In this document: one piece after another, positions 54,843 through 64,000 of the stretch
How positions within the stretch are numbered: the stretch's first letter is position 1
Layout of the letters: every line of letters starts with the position of its first letter
Assembly (NCBI GenBank): GCA_029851415.1
Contig: CM056743.1
Span: forward strand, 14,748,727 to 14,812,726
DNA: 64,000 nucleotides
Origin: Eretmocerus hayati
Taxonomy: Eukaryota; Arthropoda; Insecta; Hymenoptera; Aphelinidae
Direction: 5' to 3'
Notes under the pieces: model-generated
What the model was told of the DNA's origin: nothing
What the model saw: the letters and a program-made list of their open reading frames with translations, nothing else
Database searches by the model: none
Made by a program: the position numbers and the translations under genes

Positions 54843-57800
54843 TTAACACACTATTTGCACTCTCTTCTTTCTTGCATATGTCCTTAATGGTGGTGGATTG
54901 TTATCCACTGTTGGCGATGCCGCTGTCGTATGTACATTCGCTGTGCTCGGTCCGTCGGACGGACTATTAGCGTACGAGTGGTCGAGTACGACGTTTTGCG
55001 CGGTCGCGGGACTTTGTCCGTGGGTGCTTGGTTCAGGCGCGGGTAACGGAGCCGTTTCTTCAATGAAAAATGCTGGCTTGAGGCGCTCGACTGATACCGA
55101 TTTTATGACGCCGTCGATATCGATTTTAAAGACCCTGTCCGAAATGCGTTCGATGATTTTATGTGGCCCGGTATACGGCTGCTCCAGAGGCGGTTTTTCC
55201 GCATCCACGCGTAAAAATACATGTGAACAGCTGTGCAGGTCCTTAAAATAGAACGTTCGACGCTTGTATTTCTGAGTGACCGGGACGGGACGAACCTGAC
55301 GCATATATTCTCGGAATTCTTCAAGGAAGATCTGCGGGTCGGCCGTGAACTCGCCTTCGGCCATGAATTCACCTGGAATACGCAGGGTTGTACCAAACAA
55401 GTATTCCGCGGGCGAGGCATTTGTGTCGAGTCGGATACGCGTGCGCAGTCCCAACAACACTGTTGACAGCTTACGGGACCATTGGGGATCATCCTCGTGA
55501 CACATGAGGGCTACTTTGAAATCTCGGTGCCATCTTTCTACTAGACCGTTCGCGGCAGGATGATACGCTGTGGTGTGTATGCGCTGTGTGCCTGTCATGG
55601 AAAGTAACGCGTTGAGTATGGTAGACTCGAATTGGGAACCTTGATCTGTTGTGATCGTGACCGGAGCACCGTATCGCGAGATCCAGAGATCGTAGAAGGC
55701 TCGTGTGATGGTCTTGGCTGTGATGTCTCGAAGAGGAATTGCTTCTGGCCATCGTGAGAATCTGTCAACAATGGTCAGACAATAGCGATATCCTTCGGAG
55801 TCGCGCCAGGGACCGACTATATCCATGTGGATGTGTTTGAATCGAGCATCGGGCTCTGTGAAGGGTTGCGGTAGCTTTTTCACATGGCGTGATACTTTTG
55901 ATCTTTGGCACTGGAGACAGTTTTTAGCGAAACGAGCGACGTCTCGAGAGATCGTTGGCCAGAAATAATTCCGTCGGATCAGGCGATCTGTAACGCGATT
56001 ATTGGGGTGGGCCGGCTCGTGTATAAGCTTAAAAACTTGTTCTCGTAGTGGAGCTGGTATGTACGGACGGATGGACTCGCCATGTACATCAAAAAATAGA
56101 GACACGTTATTCCACGTCATTTGTTTATAACGATTGTGGAAGTTCGGTGCTTCCCGTATCAGAGCGAACTCCTGATCGGCGAGCTGTGCCTCTGCAAGCT
56201 CTTTCAGATCAAGACTTGGCTCTAAGACGATAGAGTCGATTCGTGAAAGCGCATCAGCGACAACGTTACTCGAGCCCGGAATATACTCAATATCTGTAGT
56301 AAATTGGCTGATGTAGTTGAGCTGACGAAGGCGCCGTGGATCGGCTTTATCGTGTGTTTGCTGAAAGACGTACATTAACGGCTTGTGATCGGTGACAGCT
56401 TTAAAAGCGCGCCCCTCCAAGAAATATTTGAAGTAACGTATACTTTCGAAGATAGCTGTGAGTTCGCGATCGTAAGTTGAATAGTTTCTTTGAGCAGAGT
56501 TGAATTTGGACGAATAGAAAGCAAGCGGTTGCCAACGGCCGTCGAGGAATTGTTCGAGCACGCCTCCCATGGCCTTGTCCGAAGCATCCGTGACTATGCG
56601 CGTCTTTGCGTCACCTGAAGGGTGTGCGAGGAGGGCAGCGTTTGCGAGGTCCGATAGAGTCTGTGTAAAGGCTTTTTCAGCTTCTTCAGTCCAGACGAGC
56701 TCTCTTTTGTCGTTTTTCTTTGGTTCAGGAAGAATCGCGTGCAATGGAGCTTGAGTCTCAGCGGCGTGTGGTATACAGCGGCGGTAGAAGTTGACCATGC
56801 CTAGGAAGCGGCGAAGTTCACATACGGTCGAGGGTTTTGGCATTTTTGAAATTGCCTCAACTCTCTCGGGTACGGGCTTAACGCCTTCCGAGTTAACCAG
56901 ATAGCCGAGAAAGACGACTTCAGATGCGCCGAACGTGCATTTATCAACGTTAATCTGAAGGTTGAAATCCCTGAGTCGTTTGAAAACTTCGCGTAGATGC
57001 TCTTCGTGCTCTTCGGGGGACGATGAGAAGATCAGAATATCATCCGCGTAGATAAAAACGTAGTCAAGGTCGCGAAAGATGTGATTTAGCCATCTTTGCA
57101 GGGTAGCAGAAGCATTTTTTAGCCCAAATGGCATAAACAAATACTCGAATAGCCCGAATGGTGTTATTACTGCTGTCTTGTGTATATCCTCTTTTGCAAC
57201 GGGAATTTGGTAAAAGGCTTTACGTAAGTCCAGCGTAGTAAAGATCTTGGCGCCACGTAAATTGTTGGCGAAATCCAGAACGTGTGTAGGTGGATAGCGG
57301 TCGGGGATTGTGACGGAGTTGACCCCTCTGTAATCACCGCAGACTCTCCATGTCCCGTCTTTCTTTCCAACCATGTGTATGGGACTGGCCCATGAGCTGC
57401 TGGAAGGTCTAAGGGCGCCATATCCAAGAAGTTCGTTAAAGTCTTTCTTGGCCGCAGCGAGCTTGTCCGGCGGAAGACGGCGAGCTTTGGCTGGTTTGGG
57501 TACTCCTTTCGAAACGATGTGATGGAAGATTTGATTGTGAATCTCATCACGAATTTCGGGGAGTTTTTGGCGCGGGTTGACGGTCTCTGGAAATTCGATT
57601 AACATTTTCCTGTATTTGCAGGCGGTGCTGATTGTTTTGATCCCTAAGTATTTGACTCTTTTGATGGTACCTTGTGTCACGAGACATGTTAAGTTGTCGG
57701 CGAGAAGCTTATTGCGGAGGTCGACCGTAAGACCGAAGTGGACTAAAAGGTCTGCTCCGATAATAGCGTAAGGTACATCGGCTACAACGAAGTTCCACGT

Positions 57801-58043
57801 GAAATCGCGGCGTAGACCTAGATTCAAAACGCGTCTTTCTTCGCCGTAGGTCTTGATTACGGTATCGTTGGCTGCGTAAAGCACGCGATCCGTGGGTTTC
57901 TTGTGAATCGCAGTACGGGGAATGACTGATATCTCAGCGCCTGTATCGATTAGGAAAGTTGTTTGCGAATTCCGATCGAGTAAGTGGAGACGTTTGGAAA
58001 CACGATGTTCTACCCCCGCCTCCGACGAGGCAGAGATTCTTAG
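54843..58043 (-). CDS. pol: Pol polyprotein: protease, reverse transcriptase, RNase H, integrase
   Basis: 1066 residues counted from the first codon after the -1 shift. Protease has DTGAEISVIP (catalytic Asp 33) and IIGADLL (about 93-99). Reverse transcriptase has FTTLDL (Asp 272) and YADD (332-335). RNase H has Asp 486, Glu 527, Asp 552 and Asp 597. Integrase has an H-H-C-C zinc site (His 675, His 679, Cys 709, Cys 712) and the catalytic triad Asp 741, Asp 800, Glu 836 with 35 residues between the last two. A GPY-like module (YTGPHKI, about 957-963) follows, then a Pro/Ser-rich tail ending in a basic patch. All catalytic residues are present with no stop or frameshift. It has no start codon of its own and depends on frameshifting from gag. 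Confidence 0.93.
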   Translation of the reverse strand, partial: LRISASSEAGVEHRVSKRLHLLDRNSQTTFLIDTGAEISVIPRTAIHKKPTDRVLYAANDTVIKTYGEERRVLNLGLRRDFTWNFVVADVPYAIIGADLLVHFGLTVDLRNKLLADNLTCLVTQGTIKRVKYLGIKTISTACKYRKMLIEFPETVNPRQKLPEIRDEIHNQIFHHIVSKGVPKPAKARRLPPDKLAAAKKDFNELLGYGALRPSSSSWASPIHMVGKKDGTWRVCGDYRGVNSVTIPDRYPPTHVLDFANNLRGAKIFTTLDLRKAFYQIPVAKEDIHKTAVITPFGLFEYLFMPFGLKNASATLQRWLNHIFRDLDYVFIYADDILIFSSSPEEHEEHLREVFKRLRDFNLQINVDKCTFGASEVVFLGYLVNSEGVKPVPERVEAISKMPKPSTVCELRRFLGMVNFYRRCIPHAAETQAPLHAILPEPKKNDKRELVWTEEAEKAFTQTLSDLANAALLAHPSGDAKTRIVTDASDKAMGGVLEQFLDGRWQPLAFYSSKFNSAQRNYSTYDRELTAIFESIRYFKYFLEGRAFKAVTDHKPLMYVFQQTHDKADPRRLRQLNYISQFTTDIEYIPGSSNVVADALSRIDSIVLEPSLDLKELAEAQLADQEFALIREAPNFHNRYKQMTWNNVSLFFDVHGESIRPYIPAPLREQVFKLIHEPAHPNNRVTDRLIRRNYFWPTISRDVARFAKNCLQCQRSKVSRHVKKLPQPFTEPDARFKHIHMDIVGPWRDSEGYRYCLTIVDRFSRWPEAIPLRDITAKTITRAFYDLWISRYGAPVTITTDQGSQFESTILNALLSMTGTQRIHTTAYHPAANGLVERWHRDFKVALMCHEDDPQWSRKLSTVLLGLRTRIRLDTNASPAEYLFGTTLRIPGEFMAEGEFTADPQIFLEEFREYMRQVRPVPVTQKYKRRTFYFKDLHSCSHVFLRVDAEKPPLEQPYTGPHKIIERISDRVFKIDIDGVIKSVSVERLKPAFFIEETAPLPAPEPSTHGQSPATAQNVVLDHSYANSPSDGPSTANVHTTAASPTVDNNPPPLRTYARKKRVQIVC

Positions 58044-59215
58044 TTTTTTGTCTTTTTAAAGTTGCACTTTTCCGGGTCTTTACATTTTTCTGCTTCGTCC
58101 TTTTTTGTTCGGTGGTACCAGCAGATCCATGTGTCCGGATCGCGGCGGCTTGCCGGGGTATGCTCGCGAGACTTGCTACCATTATTGGAGCGGTTGGTCG
58201 AGCGCGAGCGGTTAGGTTTCGATAAGTGCGTTTTGATCGTTCTCAGCTCACTTGATAGAGCTGCGATTGAGGCTGTCAACGTCTCGAGAGCGCTAGCCTG
58301 TGGCTCTGAGGTACCGCTCAGCGCTGCAACGTACGACGTGCCTGACGCGCCGCGGCGGGTTTCCGCATGTGCGTCAGCGTGGTCGGCTAGCACCTCGAGC
58401 GACGCGTTCTTGAAAGGCAGAAGGGCGCCTTGGCAGTCCGGGCTAAGTTTCTCGAGGAAAATGGATCGAAGGAATGATTCATCGGTCGTAGAAGGGGCCA
58501 AACTACGCAAGCGGTATAAGATCTCCGAGGGCTTACCTTCTGATTTTACATTGCCCTTCAAGAAATCGCGCAGGCGTCTCTCTTCCGATACCGTTGTTGT
58601 TTTTAAGATCCTCGTTTTGAGTTGTTCATAGTAATCGGTCGCGGGACGTTTCGCGATGAGGTCTTCTACCGTTGTGATAGTATCCGTATCCAGGGCTATC
58701 ACTACGAAATCCCCTTTTTCACCGGAATCAGTAACCCGATGAGCTCTAAATGTGGCCTCAGCTTGGAGGAACCAGGCCCTGGCGTCATCGCGTTTGAAGT
58801 CTTTCAAGCGATTTAAGGGTTTGGGCCGCGGACCGGAGTGGGCTGGCGTGAAAACGGGCGCCAACGGATCAAATGCAGCGTTAACTTGGGCCTGAAACAC
58901 ATTTGGTTGCTCTTGAGTCTGATTGGTTGCCGTTGGAGTAGGAGGAGATTCCGTTTTTTCCTCGTTTTGGGTTTCGACTCCGTCAGTTAGTAAATCTCCA
59001 ACCGGCGTCGTCGATTGCAGCTGGCTGGATTGGGCCTGCGCGCTTAGGGCTAACTGTACCGCTTTCTCCACTTGCTCCGCGATTTGAACGTGCATCGTTT
59101 GTGTGAGCGCGCTGATGATTGTGTCGATTGACTCTTGCGCGATTGCCACGGGTTTCGTCGCGGGATTTGGAGGGTCTCCGCCGGAGGCCTCGTTGGTTTT
59201 TCCTGTTCCCGTCAT
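58040..59215 (-). CDS. gag: Gag polyprotein with CHCC zinc knuckle
   Basis: 391 residues from the ATG at 59215, which has A at -3; an upstream in-frame ATG at 59284 (414 residues) has a poorer context. The N-terminal third is Gln/Thr/Pro-rich. The middle has the pattern AWFLQAEATFRAHRV and LEKLSPDCQGALLPF, typical of retrotransposon capsid. Near the end, a zinc-knuckle-like array C365-x2-H368-x9-C378-x5-C384 replaces the usual CCHC, as in CsRn1/Kabuki-type Gag, though the last spacing is longer than the x3 I recall for that group. It ends in a Lys-rich tail at the frameshift site. Confidence 0.88.
   Translation of the reverse strand: MTGTGKTNEASGGDPPNPATKPVAIAQESIDTIISALTQTMHVQIAEQVEKAVQLALSAQAQSSQLQSTTPVGDLLTDGVETQNEEKTESPPTPTATNQTQEQPNVFQAQVNAAFDPLAPVFTPAHSGPRPKPLNRLKDFKRDDARAWFLQAEATFRAHRVTDSGEKGDFVVIALDTDTITTVEDLIAKRPATDYYEQLKTRILKTTTVSEERRLRDFLKGNVKSEGKPSEILYRLRSLAPSTTDESFLRSIFLEKLSPDCQGALLPFKNASLEVLADHADAHAETRRGASGTSYVAALSGTSEPQASALETLTASIAALSSELRTIKTHLSKPNRSRSTNRSNNGSKSREHTPASRRDPDTWICWYHRTKKDEAEKCKDPEKCNFKKTKN
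58043..58049 (-). promoter_or_regulatory. Programmed -1 ribosomal frameshift site (A AAA AAC)
   Basis: In the gag frame the sequence reads ACA AAA AAC TAA, so the classic slippery heptamer A_AAA_AAC directly abuts the gag stop (58040-58042). A one-base backward slip enters the pol frame, whose open stretch begins only about 14 bases upstream of the heptamer. The sequence downstream (58000-58040 on the plus strand) is GC-richer and may pair to stimulate slipping, but I did not define a pseudoknot. Confidence 0.85.
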
Positions 59216-59284
59216 GTTTTCCTCTTGCCGAAACGGTTTCTTGTTTCGTAGACGAGATGTTATCGGAGAATGTCCCACTGGCAT

Positions 59285-60109
59285 TGAACGCGCTCAGCAA
59301 GGCGGCGAGCGGTCGACGTTATTCTTACGACCGGTTTGCGATTACTGACTAACTGGTATGTAAATGAGTCGCCGTTAACGCGTACGTGCGGTTTGAACGT
59401 GCGTGAGTTAGCAATTGTTTATGCGCGAGTGATCTGGACTGAGCGCATGAGCATTTGAGTTCAGCATCGCGGGCCGTTTACGGGCCTCCATATAGCTGCG
59501 CGCGCGAGCCGGTATGCAGTGGCGGCTACGGGCCTCCGTCTAGCTGCGCACGCGAGCAGACGCGCAGTGGCGGCTACGGGCTTCCGTATGGCTGGACGAG
59601 AATGGCCGCGAGAGATGATCGCGCGGTCGATCGGAGGTTCATCGAGCGTCTGCGCGGCGAGTCATGCGCGCGCGGGACCGAGCACAAGCGAATGACATAT
59701 ATATGCATACTATGGTACTTGCACGTTTGATGATGATGCTGCCGGTGATGCCTCGATGACGATTACGATGCTGCTACTTGTAGTTGCCCAGGGCGCGTGT
59801 ATGCTGGGCCGGTTGCGGGGCTTATCGCATTGGCAAGTCTAGGCCCGCAGCCTGGTCCGGATTTAGCACGATGTTGAGGTTATGTTGCCTCGTGCTGCAT
59901 GCGGGCGGCGAGTTTACTTGGACCATGTGTCGCGGACAACGAGGTTATGTTGCTGGCTGTGCACGTGGATGGTCGTTTTCAGTGTGGACAGCGAGGCTGA
60001 GTTACCTTGATCTGAAGATGCTTTCGATGCGCCGTTTTTTAGACTATCCGCAAGAAGGTTTGAAGGCATCGGATGCTCCTGATGCCGCTGTTCATACTCC
60101 AAAATTGGA
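59285..60109 (-). other. 5' leader with ~45-bp GC-rich tandem repeats
   Basis: About 0.8 kb between primer site and gag. At about 59472-59600 (plus coordinates) a unit ACGGGCCTCC-T-TAGCTGCG with GCGAGC and CAGTGGCGGCT is repeated two and a half times. No long frame on the coding strand. In other retroelements, leader repeats can bind regulators or packaging proteins; the role here is unknown. Confidence 0.65.
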
Positions 60110-60122
60110 GTCGGGGTCACCA
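60110..60122 (-). other. Primer-binding site (tRNA-Trp)
   Basis: TGGTGACCCCGAC on the minus strand starts one base after the 5' LTR and is complementary to the 3' end of animal tRNA-Trp (GTCGGGGTCACCA), the primer also used by avian retroviruses and reported for CsRn1-type elements. Confidence 0.85.
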
Positions 60123-60123
60123 C

Positions 60124-60432
60124 TGTGGGTGCCGGATGTTCGCCGTGACTTTACCTGTCGGCTCGTCGGCTCCCATTTCCCAATCTGGGCATTACTGCGT
60201 TGGGCCAGGACGGTTATTGATTAATCCGTCGGTACATTTACTGGTATTTATTTGTAGGTTATAGGTTATACAATGGTATACAGAATGCGAGCTAGCGCAT
60301 GGCTAGCCGCTGGCAACGCAACTCGTAATCGCCGGCTCTCTGGCCTTCTCCTCTCTATCCCTACTATCCCGCCGGAGGGGCGGCTACTAGCTATGTATTA
60401 GTGTGAATAGGTGAGGGCACTCGGTGCCTACA
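60124..60432 (-). repeat. 5' LTR
   Basis: 309 bp, base for base the same as the 3' LTR where I compared them. It should contain the promoter; no clear TATA box stands out on the minus strand. Confidence 0.92.
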
Positions 60433-60436
60433 AGCT

Positions 60437-63145
60437 CGTTCAGTGTGGTGCCATCTCCAGACTTTGCCAAGAATCACGTACTAGCTTACCGTCAGAGCAC
60501 AGACTTGGTGAAAGTTTCTTCCAACGCAATTCACTGTTTCCATATACGAATCGGTTTCCTGCAGAATATTTCACTTTCCAAGAAGAGTTCAGAAATTATT
60601 TTATTCAGAAATTCGTTATGATCAAAATTCTGTGACATTCGTCATAATAGTTTCAACGCGTGAGACACAAAATTATGTGCACAAAGTTTGATAAAAGGTG
60701 TAACAAATCAGAATTGACGGCGTTTTTTGTCTTGAAAAATCTAATCAATTCGTTGTTTTGGCTAATAATTTACTCATAATCTAACGATGAATTCTTCATA
60801 AACCAATGCAATATATTGATTTGTGTCATAAAATTAATTGATAAGGAGAATATTTGTAGTACTGTATTCAACACGCCACAATCGACTCATTCTGGCCAAA
60901 TCAATTCGATAATATTCAAATATTTAACTACAATAATTTTGGGTGTAACCTTGTGCTACTACGGAGGTCTCGAGGTGAGCATAGCTGATGCATACTAGTC
61001 AATTTTTTAATATCATCAACTTTTGGGTCACGGCTCACAGATTTTTTTGTAACTTTAGATACATGTTATACACGGTGAAAAGAGGCGAAAGGCGCACTTT
61101 TCAGTGCCCGAAAGTGATCCGTTGAGGTTTCGCGAGCTAATTCGTTTTTCAAATTTGCAAAAAAATCGATTTCTTCGCAAACTTAACAAAATTGAATAAT
61201 GTCAGCCAGATTTCCAGAAAATTCTAGGATTGAGTGACCAAATTACCGAATATCATTGATAATTTTCCAAGATACGCTACCCTATTCACAGATACTCCAC
61301 TTAATAGAATATTCCCACATGATCCTCCGTATTCATATATAATCTATATGTTTTCGAAGATCTTCTGTACTCAATTCCGGTCAAAATCATTTTCACCCCG
61401 AGAATAATAAAAAATTCCTCACCTCAAGAGCAACTCATCAAAACTTCTCACCCAAAGTAAAAGACAGTAACACCAAGCAAAAAATCCTCCAAGTTCGAGC
61501 CACCCTTAAATTCTCATCTGCCAACACCATCCACGATGCAATAATCATCAAAAGCGAGAAAAGCGCGCGAAACACGATAAACCTTCAAACGAACCGCTGA
61601 TCAAGATATCACCGATTAAGCATCACCAACCCCTAAATTCTTTTCACTCTTTCATTTCTTCTCTCTTCATCTACGTCAAAAGATACAAGTAGATGAGCTT
61701 CAAGAAAACCCACTACATTTGTAATTCACATTGAGCGTCAAGGCTTGACAATTGCCCAACGACGACGACGACGACGTGTGGGTCTAGAAAGAAAGAAAGA
61801 AAAAGAGTGAGAGAGTTGAATAAAAGTGTTAGCAAACTTGCAAAGAGAGTCCCGAGGCGACATATCACTGTACAGACGTGGTTTTACTCACAGCTCATTC
61901 CCGTGCCAATCTATATTCGTCGTCGAGACGGATACGCGAACATACATGTTTGTATATATCGTGAAGCAGGGTCTCGGTGAATGGGGTTGACGGATCGTGG
62001 TAATAGAGGCGATGGGGAAGGGATGATGAAGGGGGTAAAATAGAGGTGGCGGGTCTAGAGGCTTTTTGCGCACCTCAAGCGTGGAGAAAAGAAAGGTTCA
62101 CACAGCCTTTCAAGATGACCACCAACTTGAAAGTTGACGACGCTTGCAAGCACATATTATACAGAGAATGCTTCATTCTTGTGCCACACGCCTTCCGTCA
62201 GTCTTTTTTATGAGTCTGATGTATTATGTTTATATAGCAATGGTGTGCTCGCTTTGTTTTGATGATTCTTGGTTGGGACATATTTTAAATAATATAAGTT
62301 GACCCTTGAGTAGTTGAGGAAGGATTAAGCTCCTTTCTGTCGAGTGTTGATACGTTAGGAGGTGTTCATCATGCAGATGTTGGTTGGAGCTGTAGATTAT
62401 ATATTTGTCATGTGGACACATGAGAAATATGGACACGTCATGCAAATGAATTTTCAGGCATTATTTCAAAGAGTTGACAACTCATATCCGATGTGTCTTC
62501 GTGTCAATCTTTTATAGTAAAGCTTAGGAAAATCGGGATGCATCAACCGTTTCGATTTTGGTGAGCTAGCTGTCTTTAGCAAACATCACTCACAAGTTGT
62601 TTGTTTTGCAGAGGGCATTCATAAACAAGAGTCCCACCTGTAATGGGCATTCCTCGGGGTAATGTTCTTGACCCCGTGTGTATTTTTGATCAATGATCAT
62701 CCTCAGGCCCTAATACATAACAAATGTGCCATGTTTGCAAATGACTCTAGCTGATATCTCCATTGTCTCCATGAGAAACTTTTTGAAGAATTCGTCGAAC
62801 ATATTGGACTGATATCTTCAGATGCTTCAAGGAGTTGCGAAGTGTGCACCAGATAACGCACTTGAACTTAATGCATCAAAAATATCTGCCATCATTCTCA
62901 GAAGCATACTTAGCCTCAAAAAGATACATTTGTGGTAATAGTCACAGATCCAAGTCATAAGATTCGCAGTGCTGTATTGAAACCATATCAGAACTCCTAA
63001 GAATTTTCGACTAATTATTCGACTGGGGATAAAAGGTTAATCAAACAAATCAACATATTCATGGATGCCTCTTTTCTTTGGCAAAACTGCTGCCCGCAGT
63101 CTGGCTCGAGTACGAACGCAACAATTTAGTGAGTATAGCTTACAA
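60437..63145. other. No recognisable gene
   Basis: AT-rich sequence. A short ACG repeat (61761-61777), GAAAGAAAGAAA near 61790-61800 and unsupported short frames only. Confidence 0.35.
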
Positions 63146-63149
63146 AGAG

Positions 63150-63480
63150 AGTCCAAGGGGTTCGGGAGCTGGATCTGTCTGAAACTCTAGGAATCATCAT
63201 CTTTTAGCACCACAAGATGATACCCCATCACAGCTCGGATCGCAGCCACAGGATCTAACGCTCAAGCGTTTCCGAGCTACAACCCATGACTTATGCATTA
63301 CAGTATATCTATGTATACCATTTTTTCCATATATATATATATATATAGATATATTGTGAAACATGGGTTATACCCTGTAGTTCACTTACAGGGGTTTGTC
63401 AGACCCCAAAACTGAGATACCAAAGTGCCTAAGCCTCCATTGTAGATTCTCAGCAAGAGGAACCATAAGGCACGCCAAGC
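63150..63480. repeat. Possible diverged relative of the ~330-bp palindromic MITE
   Basis: The stretch GAGCTGGATCTGTCTGAAACTC with AGGAATCATC follows the pattern of the left arms at 6350 and 24540 (CTGGATCTTGA-GAAACTC-GGAATC). An AT-rich TATATATATAGATATA centre at 63320-63350 and mirrored CATG-GTTAT blocks (63286, 63363) suggest a palindrome. Divergence is high and ends are not defined. Confidence 0.35.
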
Positions 63481-64000
63481 ACCAGTCTTGGGGCCAGACT
63501 CCTTTTAACCAAATTTGGGCCTAAGGCCCGGTTACAGTATCCCATGAACTGGGCCTGGAGGTTCGTCACACTCGAAAACCTTAGGAGCTTCTCACAGCCT
63601 TATGATTTACACACAATGTTTGTATCGGGCTCATCTAAGGAACATGCCTTGGTATTTCAATGTCACATCTCACCCGCGTGAGTCTGAGCTGGCTGTCCAC
63701 TCACCAGGGGAGTCCGGAGTCTCCGGGCTTTGAAATCTCATCAAAATTCTTTTTTGCAATTTTGTGCGCAAAGTTGTGCGTAAATCTAACTTCTCTTCAT
63801 TATCAACAGTGTGTAAAGTAATGCGCAAAAGACTTCTCGCACAGTTTTACATTTGCGCACCGATAAACTGTACGTGAAATTAATTTCACGCACAGATTGC
63901 AATGCGTAAATGTAAATTCTCGCACTTGTCATTTGGCATATCTGTAAGATGTGGAACGATCTTGAGGATCTTTTCCAACTCATGGAAGTGTACGGTCCTA
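63481..64000. other. No recognisable gene
   Basis: Contains repeated GTGCGCAAA/TTTGCGCAC-type phrases around 63770-63915 that pair with one another over short stretches, possibly a small decayed hairpin repeat. Nothing else supported. Confidence 0.35.

Larger units (their letters stand above)
53964..60432 (-). mobile_element. Complete Ty3/gypsy LTR retrotransposon, CsRn1/Kabuki-like
   Basis: Two 309-bp LTRs that look identical enclose a full gag-pol on the minus strand; the whole element is 6469 bp. A 4-bp target duplication AGCT sits at 53960-53963 and 60433-60436. The primer site matches tRNA-Trp, gag has a C-H-C-C knuckle and there is no env, a combination known for the CsRn1/Kabuki group. 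Gag and pol are uninterrupted. GC content is distinctly higher than in the flanks. Identical LTRs imply very recent insertion and probable activity; lineage assignment is by eye. Confidence 0.9.

Noticed and set aside
54898..55251. Plus-strand open frames across the pol region (for example 117 codons at 54898, 189 at 58062)
   Set aside because: They are antisense shadows of the intact pol and gag frames.

Overview
This window looks like a repeat-rich, low-GC stretch of an animal genome, most likely an arthropod. The evidence is GT-AG introns, a TATA plus arthropod-type initiator promoter, tRNA-derived repeats, a Ty3/gypsy element with features of the CsRn1/Kabuki lineage, many TA-, TTAA-, 8-bp- and 9-bp-flanked DNA transposons, and a split gene resembling arthropod secreted juvenile-hormone-binding/takeout/group-7-allergen proteins. 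No rRNA, operon or bacterial gene organisation is visible. All family names were assigned by eye without database searches.

Left part (1-22 kb): decayed transposons, including a gypsy pol remnant at 2.6-3.96 kb. The best host gene is on the minus strand at 11.95-13.53 kb, with three phase-consistent exons of a secreted lipid-binding-like protein. Farther upstream on the same strand (17.3-19.1 kb) are exon-like pieces of a membrane protein, some broken, with two mobile elements sitting in one intron. Hairpin MITEs and a dispersed degenerate repeat fill the rest.

Middle (22.7-42.5 kb): a transposon nest. It holds two near-full and one partial copy of a 1.23-kb TA-flanked element, a decayed tyrosine-recombinase-like pseudogene, a 2.63-kb foldback element built from dozens of TTCGCGTACGCGAA palindromes with a perfect 9-bp target duplication, two more long inverted-repeat elements, a Tigger-like MITE, a ~102-bp minisatellite, and a TA-flanked element with a TTAA-flanked MITE nested in it.

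42.7-48.2 kb: an unusual unit. A cluster of about 12 AGATAA (GATA-type) sites precedes a TATA/initiator promoter, four small exons with good splice sites and a poly(A) signal, with almost no coding capacity. It is followed by a four-unit, ~750-bp tandem array, each unit with two conserved palindrome-rich islands, and then a second AGATAA cluster. I read this as a spliced non-coding RNA locus with an associated satellite-like array; it is the most interesting undescribed feature here.

48.2-64 kb: a second copy of the 1.23-kb element, a hAT-like MITE, and a complete, apparently intact LTR retrotransposon on the minus strand (53,964-60,432). It has identical 309-bp LTRs, a 4-bp target duplication, a primer site matching tRNA-Trp, gag with a CHCC knuckle, an A_AAA_AAC frameshift site abutting the gag stop, and full protease-RT-RNase H-integrase. 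Its distinctly higher GC content and identical LTRs indicate a very recent insertion.
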